From Chitinophagaceae bacterium (GTDB lineage: Bacteria; Bacteroidota; Bacteroidia; Chitinophagales; Chitinophagaceae): DNA of 5,142 bases. Made by a program: the position numbers and the translations under genes. Positions 1-5,142 of the stretch are shown here, in pieces (positions within the stretch are counted from its first letter, which is position 1; every line of letters starts with the position of its first letter). The notes under the pieces are model-generated. The model saw only the letters and a program-made list of their open reading frames with translations. It did not search any database and was not told the origin of the DNA. Location of the stretch: the NCBI GenBank assembly GCA_017882205.1, contig JADGPY010000400.1, positions 1 to 5,142 on the forward strand. The letters run 5' to 3'.

Positions 1-1095
1 ACCATTAAAGTGGAGGGCGATACCTGCGATATATGGACGGGTACCCAGGCACCGGGATTTGAACAGGCAGCTGCAGCAAAAATATTGGGACTGAAACAGG
101 ATAACGTTAAAGTACACACGATGTTTTTGGGCGGTGGCTTTGGCAGAAGGGGAAATCCGGATACCGACTATACAAGCGAAGCTGCTTATATCGTGAAAGC
201 TTCCGGCAAGCCCATTAAAATGATTTGGACAAGGGAGGATGATACACAGGCTACCTATTACAGGCCTTCATTTCTTCACCGGGTTACTGTTGGCATGGAT
301 GCCAGCGGTATGCCATTGGCTTTTCATAATATTTCTGTTGGCCAAACGATTGTGATGGATAATGGCGGGGCCTCTACTGAAGGTATTTCAGATTCTCCGT
401 ACTTAGCTGCGATACCCAATTATTACGTAGGCCTGCATTCACCGAAAATAAATATCCCGGTGTTGTATTTTAGGTCTGTGGGCAACTCACACACCGCTTT
501 TGTGATGGAAACCCTGGTGGATGAAATGGCGCATCATGCAGGTAAAGATCCTGTGGAATACAGGAGAATGTTGCTGAAAGGCAAAGAAAGAAATCTGGGA
601 GTATTGAATAAGGCGGCAGAAAAAGCGGGTTGGGGCAAACCACTTCCAAAGGGCCACTACCATGGAGTGGCTACACATGAAAGTTTTGGAAGCTATGCGG
701 CTGAAGTGGCTGAAGTGTCGCTGGATGAAAACGGGTTGGCAAAAGTGCACAAAGTAACCTGTGCTATTGATTGCGGCCTTGCTGTAAACCCCGATGGCGT
801 GAAAGCCCAAATGGAAAGCTGTATCAATTTTGGATTATCGGCGGCATTTTATGGCGCCATAACTTTTAAAAGTGGTGTGGTGCAGGAAACGAACTTTAAT
901 AAGTACCGGTTGCTTCGGTTAAATGAATCACCGGCTGAAATTGATGTACACATTGTGGAAGGCATTGGGAAAATGGGTGGTATTGGTGAACCGGGAATGC
1001 CTCCGATAGCGCCGGCAGTGGCTAATGCCATATTTGCTGCAAGCGGCAAACGCATCAGGCAATTGCCTTTTGGTAAAGTTAATTTTAAGGCGTAG
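1..1095 (+). CDS. Molybdopterin-binding large subunit of a xanthine dehydrogenase/IorB-family Mo-hydroxylase, 3' part (5' end outside window)
   Basis: The frame is open from base 1 to the TAG at 1093-1095, giving 364 residues, about half of the usual 700-780 for this family. The GTG at base 10 is internal, since coding sense continues upstream of it. Visible family motifs (fragment numbering): GGGFGRR at 44-50, which contacts the Mo-pterin cofactor; WTRED at 76-80 followed by YYRP at 86-89; RSVGNSHTAF at 158-167; AIDCGLAVNP at 255-264; and GIGEPGMPP at 327-335, in which Glu330 is the expected catalytic base near molybdenum. The GGGFGRR and YYRP context fits the isoquinoline 1-oxidoreductase beta (IorB) branch better than true xanthine dehydrogenase. 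Family members hydroxylate N-heterocycles or oxidise aldehydes with a small 2Fe-2S partner, often exported by the Tat system. The partner gene and signal peptide would lie outside the window, so the substrate cannot be named. No truncation or frameshift is seen. Family assignment is confident; the exact reaction is not. Confidence 0.93.
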   Translation, partial: TIKVEGDTCDIWTGTQAPGFEQAAAAKILGLKQDNVKVHTMFLGGGFGRRGNPDTDYTSEAAYIVKASGKPIKMIWTREDDTQATYYRPSFLHRVTVGMDASGMPLAFHNISVGQTIVMDNGGASTEGISDSPYLAAIPNYYVGLHSPKINIPVLYFRSVGNSHTAFVMETLVDEMAHHAGKDPVEYRRMLLKGKERNLGVLNKAAEKAGWGKPLPKGHYHGVATHESFGSYAAEVAEVSLDENGLAKVHKVTCAIDCGLAVNPDGVKAQMESCINFGLSAAFYGAITFKSGVVQETNFNKYRLLRLNESPAEIDVHIVEGIGKMGGIGEPGMPPIAPAVANAIFAASGKRIRQLPFGKVNFKA

Positions 1096-1129
1096 GCAAT
1101 TTTTTTGGTACTGGTTTTGTCCGGGAGGC

Positions 1130-1159
1130 GCTATTGTATGCCGGTGGTTTACAATAAGC
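1130..1159 (+). terminator. AT-rich hairpin after the Mo-hydroxylase gene, weak terminator candidate
   Basis: GCTATTGTA (1130-1138) pairs with TACAATA (1150-1156) plus GC (1158-1159) across an 11-nt loop, with A1157 bulged. It starts 35 nt after the hydroxylase stop. The following sequence, CCTATTTTGAG, is a poor U-tract, so it may only slow polymerase or protect the mRNA 3' end. A short T-run also occurs at about 1101-1106, but without a stem before it. Confidence 0.25.
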
Positions 1160-1360
1160 CCTATTTTGAGATACTATAATCCTGAGAATTCTCTGATAAA
1201 AGTTCATGGTTTGATGCTGACAGCCATGTATAATTATTACTGTTTAGATAAAGACAATGATACTTATCTTGAAGATATGCGTAGTTTCTGAAGACTGCTA
1301 CTCGTATTTTATACTACAGCTACCGTAATTTCAATACCTGCATAATCGGGCAGTACTGCT

Positions 1361-1392
1361 CTGGTGCAAGAGGCACAGGCGGTATATCTTTG
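1361..1392 (+). promoter_or_regulatory. Possible Bacteroidota sigma-ABfr-type promoter
   Basis: TATCTTTG at 1385-1392 matches the Bacteroidota -7 consensus TAnnTTTG exactly. CTGG at 1361-1364, 20 nt upstream, is a weak match to the -33 TTTG/TTG element. A start site would be expected near 1398-1400, directly before the inverted repeat at 1402-1429. No ORF follows with a credible start, but a strong terminator lies about 215 nt further on. The -7 motif is short and could occur by chance. Confidence 0.25.
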
Positions 1393-1401
1393 TACCAGAA
1401 G

Positions 1402-1429
1402 TTGATTGATGTTTAAGAACATTAATCAA
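1402..1429. repeat. 12-bp inverted repeat with 4-nt loop
   Basis: TTGATTGATGTT (1402-1413) and AACATTAATCAA (1418-1429) are complementary at 11 of 12 positions around the loop TAAG. The exception, G1408 with T1423, is a G-U pair in a + strand RNA. The arms are visible directly in the sequence. It could be the 5' hairpin of a transcript starting near 1400, or a binding site for a dimeric regulator. There is no T-run on either side, so it is not a typical terminator. Confidence 0.6.
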
Positions 1430-1611
1430 AATATCCAAATCCTTCGAAAAGAGCCATATCCAACTATCCAATAGAAAAATTACTAAATCTGATATCAGTC
1501 AACTTCTTTTTTCTTTATCCGATACCTTCGATTACCAATAACTCAAAGAAAACAACCAATACGTATCCACTTATCCGGTGTAAGATCAACCCCTGGAATT
1601 AAATTAATAAG

Positions 1612-1634
1612 CCCGCAGTAATGCGGGTTTTTTT
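1612..1634 (+). terminator. Rho-independent terminator
   Basis: CCCGCA (1612-1617) and TGCGGG (1622-1627) form a perfect 6-bp GC-rich stem closed by GTAA, a GNRA-type tetraloop in RNA, and seven T follow (1628-1634). Read on the other strand, the flank is TTATTAATTT, a poorer tract, so it acts mainly for rightward transcripts. It lies 516 nt after the hydroxylase stop. That is far for a terminator of that gene and suggests a long 3' UTR, a separate small transcript, or the end of a lost gene. Confidence 0.8.
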
Positions 1635-1663
1635 GTAAATACATTTTCTGTTCTTTTATACGG

Positions 1664-1725
1664 ATGCTATAAGCATTTAATGAAAAAACTTTTTATCGTG
1701 TAGCCCGTACCGGTAGCTATCGCTA
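1664..1725. repeat. Cluster of short palindromes
   Basis: Three small dyads are visible: ATGCT-ATA-AGCAT (1664-1676), the 8-base palindrome TACCGGTA (1708-1715) and TAGC-TATC-GCTA (1714-1725). The last two share two bases, so they could form alternative structures. Between them is a seven-codon reading frame starting ATGAAAAAACTT at 1680 and stopping at 1701-1703; it is too short to call a gene. The role is unknown. The palindromes could be part of a dispersed intergenic repeat, which one window cannot show. Confidence 0.3.
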
Positions 1726-1752
1726 TGTGAATATTTTTGATAAATAATTAAT

Positions 1753-1775
1753 CTTATTGTGGGATTGGCAATAAG
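1753..1775 (-). terminator. Candidate terminator of the FIST-kinase operon
   Basis: CTTATTG (1753-1759) and CAATAAG (1769-1775) form a 7-bp stem with a 9-nt loop, beginning 16 nt past the stop of the last leftward gene. Downstream on the minus strand comes ATTAATTATTTATC, which is T-rich but not a clean T-run. The position is right for ending the operon, but the stem is AT-rich and weak. Confidence 0.35.
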
Positions 1776-1791
1776 TACTATAAGGAAATAA

Positions 1792-2904
1792 TTAAGCCCT
1801 GATGATAACAGCACCAGGTACACTGTTTTTACAAATAAAATCTATTATTAATTCGCATCCTGCCCCGGGACTGGTTTTAATTAAAACAGTGCCGGTTAGT
1901 AATTCTGCCCTGCTCGTGATATTTTGTAAGCCTACGCCATTTCTTTTTTTAGCAGCATCAAATCCAACACCGTCATCTTTAATACTGAGCCGCAAAATTT
2001 CTCCTTCCTGTTGTATCGTGATGATGATATTAGAAGCCTTTGCATGTTTAAATATATTATTCAACTGCTCCTGCGTAATTCTGTAAATGCATAGTTTTAA
2101 TTTCTCACTAAGTGTATTTTCATTTGGTATTTGCCAATCTACCTGGAAATGTATACTATCACTCGCCAGTGTAATTTTATCTATTACATCATTTAAAGCC
2201 TCCTGTAACCCAACTTCACCTAATGACGGTGGAAGTAATGTTTTTGACAGTTTCCTGATCTCATCCATAGCATCCTTAACTAAATCCTTACTCTCTTTTA
2301 CAAGGCTTATCCTTGGAACCTCATCAGATAATACGCAATCGAGGTAAAGTTTTACAGTGGCGAGGATCTGGTTAATATTATCGTGCAACTCTTTTCCAAG
2401 AGAAGAACGTTCCTGCTCCTGGGCCATTATTACAGCGGCGGTTATTTCCTGTTGTTTTTTTATTCTTTCGTCGGCAAGTATTTCTTCTGAAGATTTTATT
2501 AACAGTGCTGTATACTTACGCTCAATGCCATATCTGATAGCCTTTTCCAGCAACGTATTTGTATAATCGCCTTTTATGAGAAAATCCTGTGCTCCCATCG
2601 AAATGGCTTTTACTGCGATGCTGGTATCGGATAACCCCGAAGAAATAATAACCGGAATTTTAGAAGTTAATTTTATCAGTTGCCCGAATGTTTCCAGCCC
2701 TGTACTATCGGGTAAAAAAAGATCTAAAAAAATGATCGAAAAAGTATCCTGTTGTAAAAGGTGCATTGCTTCTGCAATCGTATCTGCTATAGTGATTTGA
2801 TCTATTATCAGATTCGTACTCTTCAAGCTTTCCTGTAGCAATAATTGGTCTCCGGGATTGTCTTCAATAATTAACACTGAATACCCTTTGTTCGATTGAT
2901 TCAT
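1792..2904 (-). CDS. Receiver-HisKA_3 histidine kinase (response regulator fused to a NarX/DegS-type kinase)
   Basis: This 370-residue soluble protein has a receiver at the N-terminus and a kinase core behind it. Receiver (about 8-125): acidic pair Glu14-Asp15, phosphoacceptor Asp61 in FLDLFLPD, switch Ser89, and Lys111 followed by Gly rather than the usual Pro. A helical linker (about 126-160) leads to a HisKA_3 dimerisation domain with the phosphorylated His174 in KELHDNINQ. The ATPase domain (about 270-357) has Asn283 in LNNIFKHA, the G1 box DDGVGF (310-315) and the G2 box NGVGLQNI (322-329). No membrane segment or DNA-binding domain is present. The receiver is probably phosphorylated by the kinase encoded just upstream and controls this protein's own kinase activity. 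HisKA_3 kinases normally pass phosphate to NarL/LuxR-type regulators; none is encoded nearby. ATG 2904-2902 is chosen because it lies 1 nt past the previous stop and the receiver begins right after it. The leader is A-rich without a Shine-Dalgarno, as usual in Bacteroidota. Confidence 0.93.
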   Translation of the reverse strand: MNQSNKGYSVLIIEDNPGDQLLLQESLKSTNLIIDQITIADTIAEAMHLLQQDTFSIIFLDLFLPDSTGLETFGQLIKLTSKIPVIISSGLSDTSIAVKAISMGAQDFLIKGDYTNTLLEKAIRYGIERKYTALLIKSSEEILADERIKKQQEITAAVIMAQEQERSSLGKELHDNINQILATVKLYLDCVLSDEVPRISLVKESKDLVKDAMDEIRKLSKTLLPPSLGEVGLQEALNDVIDKITLASDSIHFQVDWQIPNENTLSEKLKLCIYRITQEQLNNIFKHAKASNIIITIQQEGEILRLSIKDDGVGFDAAKKRNGVGLQNITSRAELLTGTVLIKTSPGAGCELIIDFICKNSVPGAVIIRA

Positions 2905-2908
2905 TTTA
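2902..2908 (-). other. Coupled stop/start junction of the two kinase genes
   Basis: On the minus strand the sequence reads TAA-A-ATG: the PAS kinase stop (2908-2906), one base, then the start of the receiver-kinase gene (2904-2902). It is preceded by an A-rich stretch and no Shine-Dalgarno. Such spacing supports reinitiation by the same ribosomes and co-production of the two partners. Confidence 0.85.
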
Positions 2909-4642
2909 GTTTTTTTCTAGGTTAGAATTGGCTGGTTTTGGTATGCATTGTTTAGACCTGGATATAGTGAAATAGAAGGTGCTTCCTTTTTCTTTTGATG
3001 ATTCGACCCATATTTTTCCTCCGTGCAATTCAACAATCTTTTTACAGATGGCCAGGCCAATGCCTGTTCCGGAGTATTCTGAGCGGGTATGTAATCTTTG
3101 AAAAATAATAAAGATCTTCTCAAAATGCTTCGCCTCAATTCCTATCCCATTATCACTTACAAAAAATTCCCATTCGTGTTTATTTTCAGTAAATCCCCAT
3201 TCTATAACCGGGCTTACGTTACTCCTGTACTTTAAGGCATTAGTGGTAAGATTTTGAAATAATTGCATAAGCTGCGATTCATCGCCATATACTTCAGGAA
3301 GCCCCGCAACAATTATGGCTGCATTGCATTCGTCTATGCTGGTACGTAAAATGTGAAGCGTTTTTTTGGCCACTTCATTTAAGTTGACAGTAGCATGTTC
3401 TTTTTTAACGGTAGTTATTCGTGAAAATTCCAGCAGGTCAAGTATTAATGTTTTCATTCTGTCGGCGCCACCCAATGCAAAATTTACATATTTCTGCGCC
3501 TCCTCATCTAGCTGCTGATTGTATTTCTTTTGAAGTAATTGTAAGAAACTGCTTACCATTCTTAAAGGTTCCTGAAGGTCGTGTGAAGCCACATAAGCAA
3601 ATCTTTCCAGTTCCTCATTGGAAACAACCAGTTCCTCCGCTCTTTTCTCAAGGGCTGCATTTAACCGGGTAAGTTTACCTTCAGCCAGCTTCCTTTCTGT
3701 AATCTCGGTAACAGACATCGTTAATGAAAAAAAGTTTCCATCTTTATCAGGGACACCAAACAACTTTACATAATACCATCTTGCTGAACCATCGGGTTGG
3801 GGATAATTTAATTCATAACTGCAATTAATACCCCGCAGGGTATCTTCCATCATTTTCTTTATAAGGAGCTTTCTTTCGGGCGCGAAATAATCCATCATAT
3901 AACCTCCTTTTGCTAAAACCTGGTGAAGATCCTGTTCAGCAAATTTTTTCGCCTGTCCATTGAAAGAAATGAGCTTAAAATTAGCATCAATTAAAAGATA
4001 GCCGGTATCTGTATTGTCAAAGACCGAACGCAGGTTAGCCTCTGATTGTTGCAGGGACTCTTCAACCAGCTTCTTTTCAGTAATATCTTTGGTTATACCA
4101 TCTAACCTTGTCAGGATCCCGTCTTTATCCAGAGTAGGAATTATTTTTGCTTCTATCCAGCGAATTCCGGTGTTTTTGTGAATGATACGGTATCGATTCA
4201 TAACTGTTTTGCCTTCCCTGAGTTGTTTGTCATTTCCTTCAATAACATTTTTATCATCGGGATGAATAAGTTTTATCCAGAGGGCGGTATCTGCCATAAA
4301 TTCCCGGGGAGTATGGCCATATACCTTTTCACATGCAGCCGACATTTGAATAACCCGGTACGTGACCAGGTCAATTGAAAATAATACTTCTTCAATGGTT
4401 TCAAACAATGTTTCCAGCTCTTTATGCGCCTTTTTTAGATCTTCCTTTTCTTTTTTAAGTGCTGAGTTCAGCTCAATCATTTCTATTGAGCTTAGTTCTA
4501 TAGAGCGCTCCAGCATCTTCCGGTCTCTTTCATAATGATCGTATGACTCGCTGATAATGTTGAGCAGTTTAATACAATCCTCAGGCACTTGCGATGCCTC
4601 GCCAAAATGTTTCTGGAGCTGCCGCTCTAATAATTTATTCAT
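2906..4642 (-). CDS. Soluble two-PAS sensor histidine kinase (HisKA family)
   Basis: This 578-residue protein has no predicted membrane segment, so it should sense an intracellular signal. Order of parts: N-terminal helix and coiled coil (about 30-80, rich in Glu/Lys/Leu); PAS 1 (about 75-190, ending with the PAC-type ITKDITEKK); PAS 2 (about 198-318, ending VTEITERK); short coiled coil (about 320-345); HisKA domain with phosphorylated His354 in SHDLQEPLR; and HATPase with N-box NLTTNALKY (464-472), G1 DNGIG (497-501), F-box-like IFQRLH (513-518) and G2 GTGIGL (525-530). All catalytic motifs are intact. The SHDLQEPLR-type core resembles phytochrome-like kinases common in Bacteroidota. The start at 4642 overlaps the FIST gene stop by 4 bp, and the receiver-kinase gene follows after 1 nt. 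FIST is therefore the likely input and that receiver the likely phosphate acceptor; both are inferences from gene order. PAS ligands cannot be read from sequence. Confidence 0.95.
   Translation of the reverse strand: MNKLLERQLQKHFGEASQVPEDCIKLLNIISESYDHYERDRKMLERSIELSSIEMIELNSALKKEKEDLKKAHKELETLFETIEEVLFSIDLVTYRVIQMSAACEKVYGHTPREFMADTALWIKLIHPDDKNVIEGNDKQLREGKTVMNRYRIIHKNTGIRWIEAKIIPTLDKDGILTRLDGITKDITEKKLVEESLQQSEANLRSVFDNTDTGYLLIDANFKLISFNGQAKKFAEQDLHQVLAKGGYMMDYFAPERKLLIKKMMEDTLRGINCSYELNYPQPDGSARWYYVKLFGVPDKDGNFFSLTMSVTEITERKLAEGKLTRLNAALEKRAEELVVSNEELERFAYVASHDLQEPLRMVSSFLQLLQKKYNQQLDEEAQKYVNFALGGADRMKTLILDLLEFSRITTVKKEHATVNLNEVAKKTLHILRTSIDECNAAIIVAGLPEVYGDESQLMQLFQNLTTNALKYRSNVSPVIEWGFTENKHEWEFFVSDNGIGIEAKHFEKIFIIFQRLHTRSEYSGTGIGLAICKKIVELHGGKIWVESSKEKGSTFYFTISRSKQCIPKPANSNLEKN
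4639..4642 (-). other. ATGA overlap joining FIST and PAS kinase genes
   Basis: On the minus strand, ATG (4642-4640) of the kinase and TGA (4641-4639) of the FIST gene share four bases. No Shine-Dalgarno precedes the ATG. The overlap implies termination-reinitiation and a coordinated ratio of sensor to kinase, and it supports the chosen kinase start. Confidence 0.9.
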
Positions 4643-5142
4643 TGTTCGGAAAGGGTTGTGATGGTCATTGTTTGATTATGCAATTCGCACTGCATAAAAT
4701 TAAAGGGAGGAGAAATTTCGCCATAAGAATAAAATCCTGTTATGGCAGTATTATCTCCATATACAGCTCTAACTACTTCTACTTCCTCTTCGATCCGTTG
4801 GTTTAATACAAGCTTTCTTCCTACACAACTGATCAGGATAGCGAGATCAGGTTTTTTTATATCTCCATGGATACTATACTGTGCAGCACTGGAAGCTCCT
4901 TCAATCAGCCTGTCAAAATTGGCTTTCATTAACTGGGCATATGCCCCTTCGGGCATGTTTCCCGCGAAAGTCAGGCTCTTTTCCTCTTCATTTACGCCAA
5001 GAATGGTTCTCACAATCAATTCATCTGAATTAGCGGTGCGAATGCTTAATGGAAACAACAATCCTGAACCAGGCAATTCACTGGCATATTCTCCCAGGTA
5101 CATCTTATATATATCCAGCGCAGCCTTCCCGTCAAGCTCATA
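4639..5142 (-). CDS. FIST-domain sensor protein, C-terminal part (5' end outside window)
   Basis: The frame is open from the window edge to TGA 4641-4639, 167 residues, covering most of the FIST_C domain. A whole protein of this family is usually about 370-400 residues with FIST_N first. The ATG at 5103 (fragment residue 14) is internal, because the domain already begins at YELDGKAALDIY (1-12). Other FIST_C landmarks (fragment numbering): GSGLLFPL (25-32), NMPEGAYAQL (62-71), ISCVGRK (104-110), GFYSYGEISP (136-145) and LHNQTMTI (154-161). FIST proteins are cytosolic small-molecule sensors that regulate kinases or cyclic-di-GMP enzymes. Some (NosP) bind heme and nitric oxide and are encoded beside a histidine kinase. 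The 4-bp overlap with the PAS kinase fits that partnership. Whether this one binds heme or another ligand cannot be told from the visible half. The promoter of the operon lies beyond the window. Confidence 0.9.
   Translation of the reverse strand, partial: YELDGKAALDIYKMYLGEYASELPGSGLLFPLSIRTANSDELIVRTILGVNEEEKSLTFAGNMPEGAYAQLMKANFDRLIEGASSAAQYSIHGDIKKPDLAILISCVGRKLVLNQRIEEEVEVVRAVYGDNTAITGFYSYGEISPPFNFMQCELHNQTMTITTLSEQ

Larger units (their letters stand above)
1096..1791. other. Long intergenic region between convergent genes, no convincing protein gene
   Basis: About 700 bases separate the Mo-hydroxylase stop from the stop of the leftward kinase operon. All frames are interrupted by stops. 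The open stretches present are short, lack recognisable motifs and lack a supported start. The region contains a hairpin 35 nt after the hydroxylase stop, a weak Bacteroidota-like promoter (1361-1392), a 12-bp inverted repeat (1402-1429), a strong + strand terminator (1612-1634), further small hairpins (1664-1725) and a possible leftward terminator (1753-1775). The promoter, inverted repeat and terminator could delimit a small non-coding RNA. I see no tRNA, insertion sequence or CRISPR pattern. Confidence 0.7.

Noticed and set aside
487..810. 107-codon minus strand frame inside the hydroxylase gene
   Set aside because: It is antisense to a gene with clear family motifs; the translated sequence has no domain features.
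1184..1193. 10-base palindrome GAGAATTCTC
   Set aside because: It is isolated, short and has no promoter or terminator context.
1025..1291. 88-codon + strand frame overlapping the hydroxylase 3' end and running into the intergenic region
   Set aside because: It starts inside the hydroxylase in another frame, has no recognisable motif and no ribosome binding context, and its product looks like random out-of-frame sequence.
1309..1422. 37-codon minus strand frame beginning MFLNINQ, with a coding-like C-terminus
   Set aside because: It is very short, with no recognised family or leader signal. Its start lies in the inverted repeat, which also explains why the + strand frame at 1409 begins with the similar MFKNINQ.
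1680..1703. ATGAAAAAACTT start resembling a signal-peptide N-terminus (MKKLFIV)
   Set aside because: It stops after seven codons with no continuation in other frames; a chance A/T-rich match is likely.
1732..1739. TATTTTTG, a second TAnnTTTG match on the + strand
   Set aside because: It has no -33 partner at the right distance and points into the antisense of the kinase gene; such matches are expected by chance in AT-rich sequence.
1802..2800. Four + strand frames of 69-94 codons opposite the receiver-kinase gene
   Set aside because: They are antisense shadows of a gene whose receiver and kinase motifs are intact in the minus frame.

Overview
The window looks like a chromosomal piece of a Bacteroidota genome, most likely the Chitinophagaceae/Sphingobacteriia area. 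This rests on moderate GC, A-rich leaders without Shine-Dalgarno sequences, a TAnnTTTG-type promoter candidate, and a soluble PAS kinase next to a receiver-HisKA_3 kinase, a combination frequent in that phylum. The assignment is inference; no rRNA or other marker gene is present.

Layout. Bases 1-1095 (+) are the C-terminal half of a molybdenum hydroxylase large subunit of the isoquinoline 1-oxidoreductase beta (IorB-like) type. Bases 1096-1791 carry no convincing protein gene. They hold a 12-bp inverted repeat just after a weak promoter-like motif, a strong rho-independent terminator on the + strand (1612-1634), and a run of smaller hairpins, one of which may end the leftward operon. Bases 1792-5142 (-) are three tightly packed genes transcribed right to left: a FIST-domain sensor (5' part outside the window), a soluble two-PAS histidine kinase, and a receiver-HisKA_3-HATPase kinase.

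How the genes may work together. The FIST and kinase genes overlap by 4 bp (ATGA), and the two kinase genes are 1 nt apart, so the three proteins are probably made together by translational coupling. None of the visible parts has a membrane segment. The simplest reading is an intracellular relay. A small ligand binds the FIST protein, which modulates the HisKA kinase (His354). That kinase phosphorylates the receiver (Asp61) of the second kinase, whose own His174 then passes phosphate to a NarL/LuxR-type regulator. No such regulator is encoded downstream in the window, so the output is missing or lies elsewhere. The Mo-hydroxylase is convergent with this operon and probably unrelated to it.

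The parts that most merit a second look are the FIST-kinase-receiver-kinase cassette and the possible small non-coding transcript at about 1400-1634.
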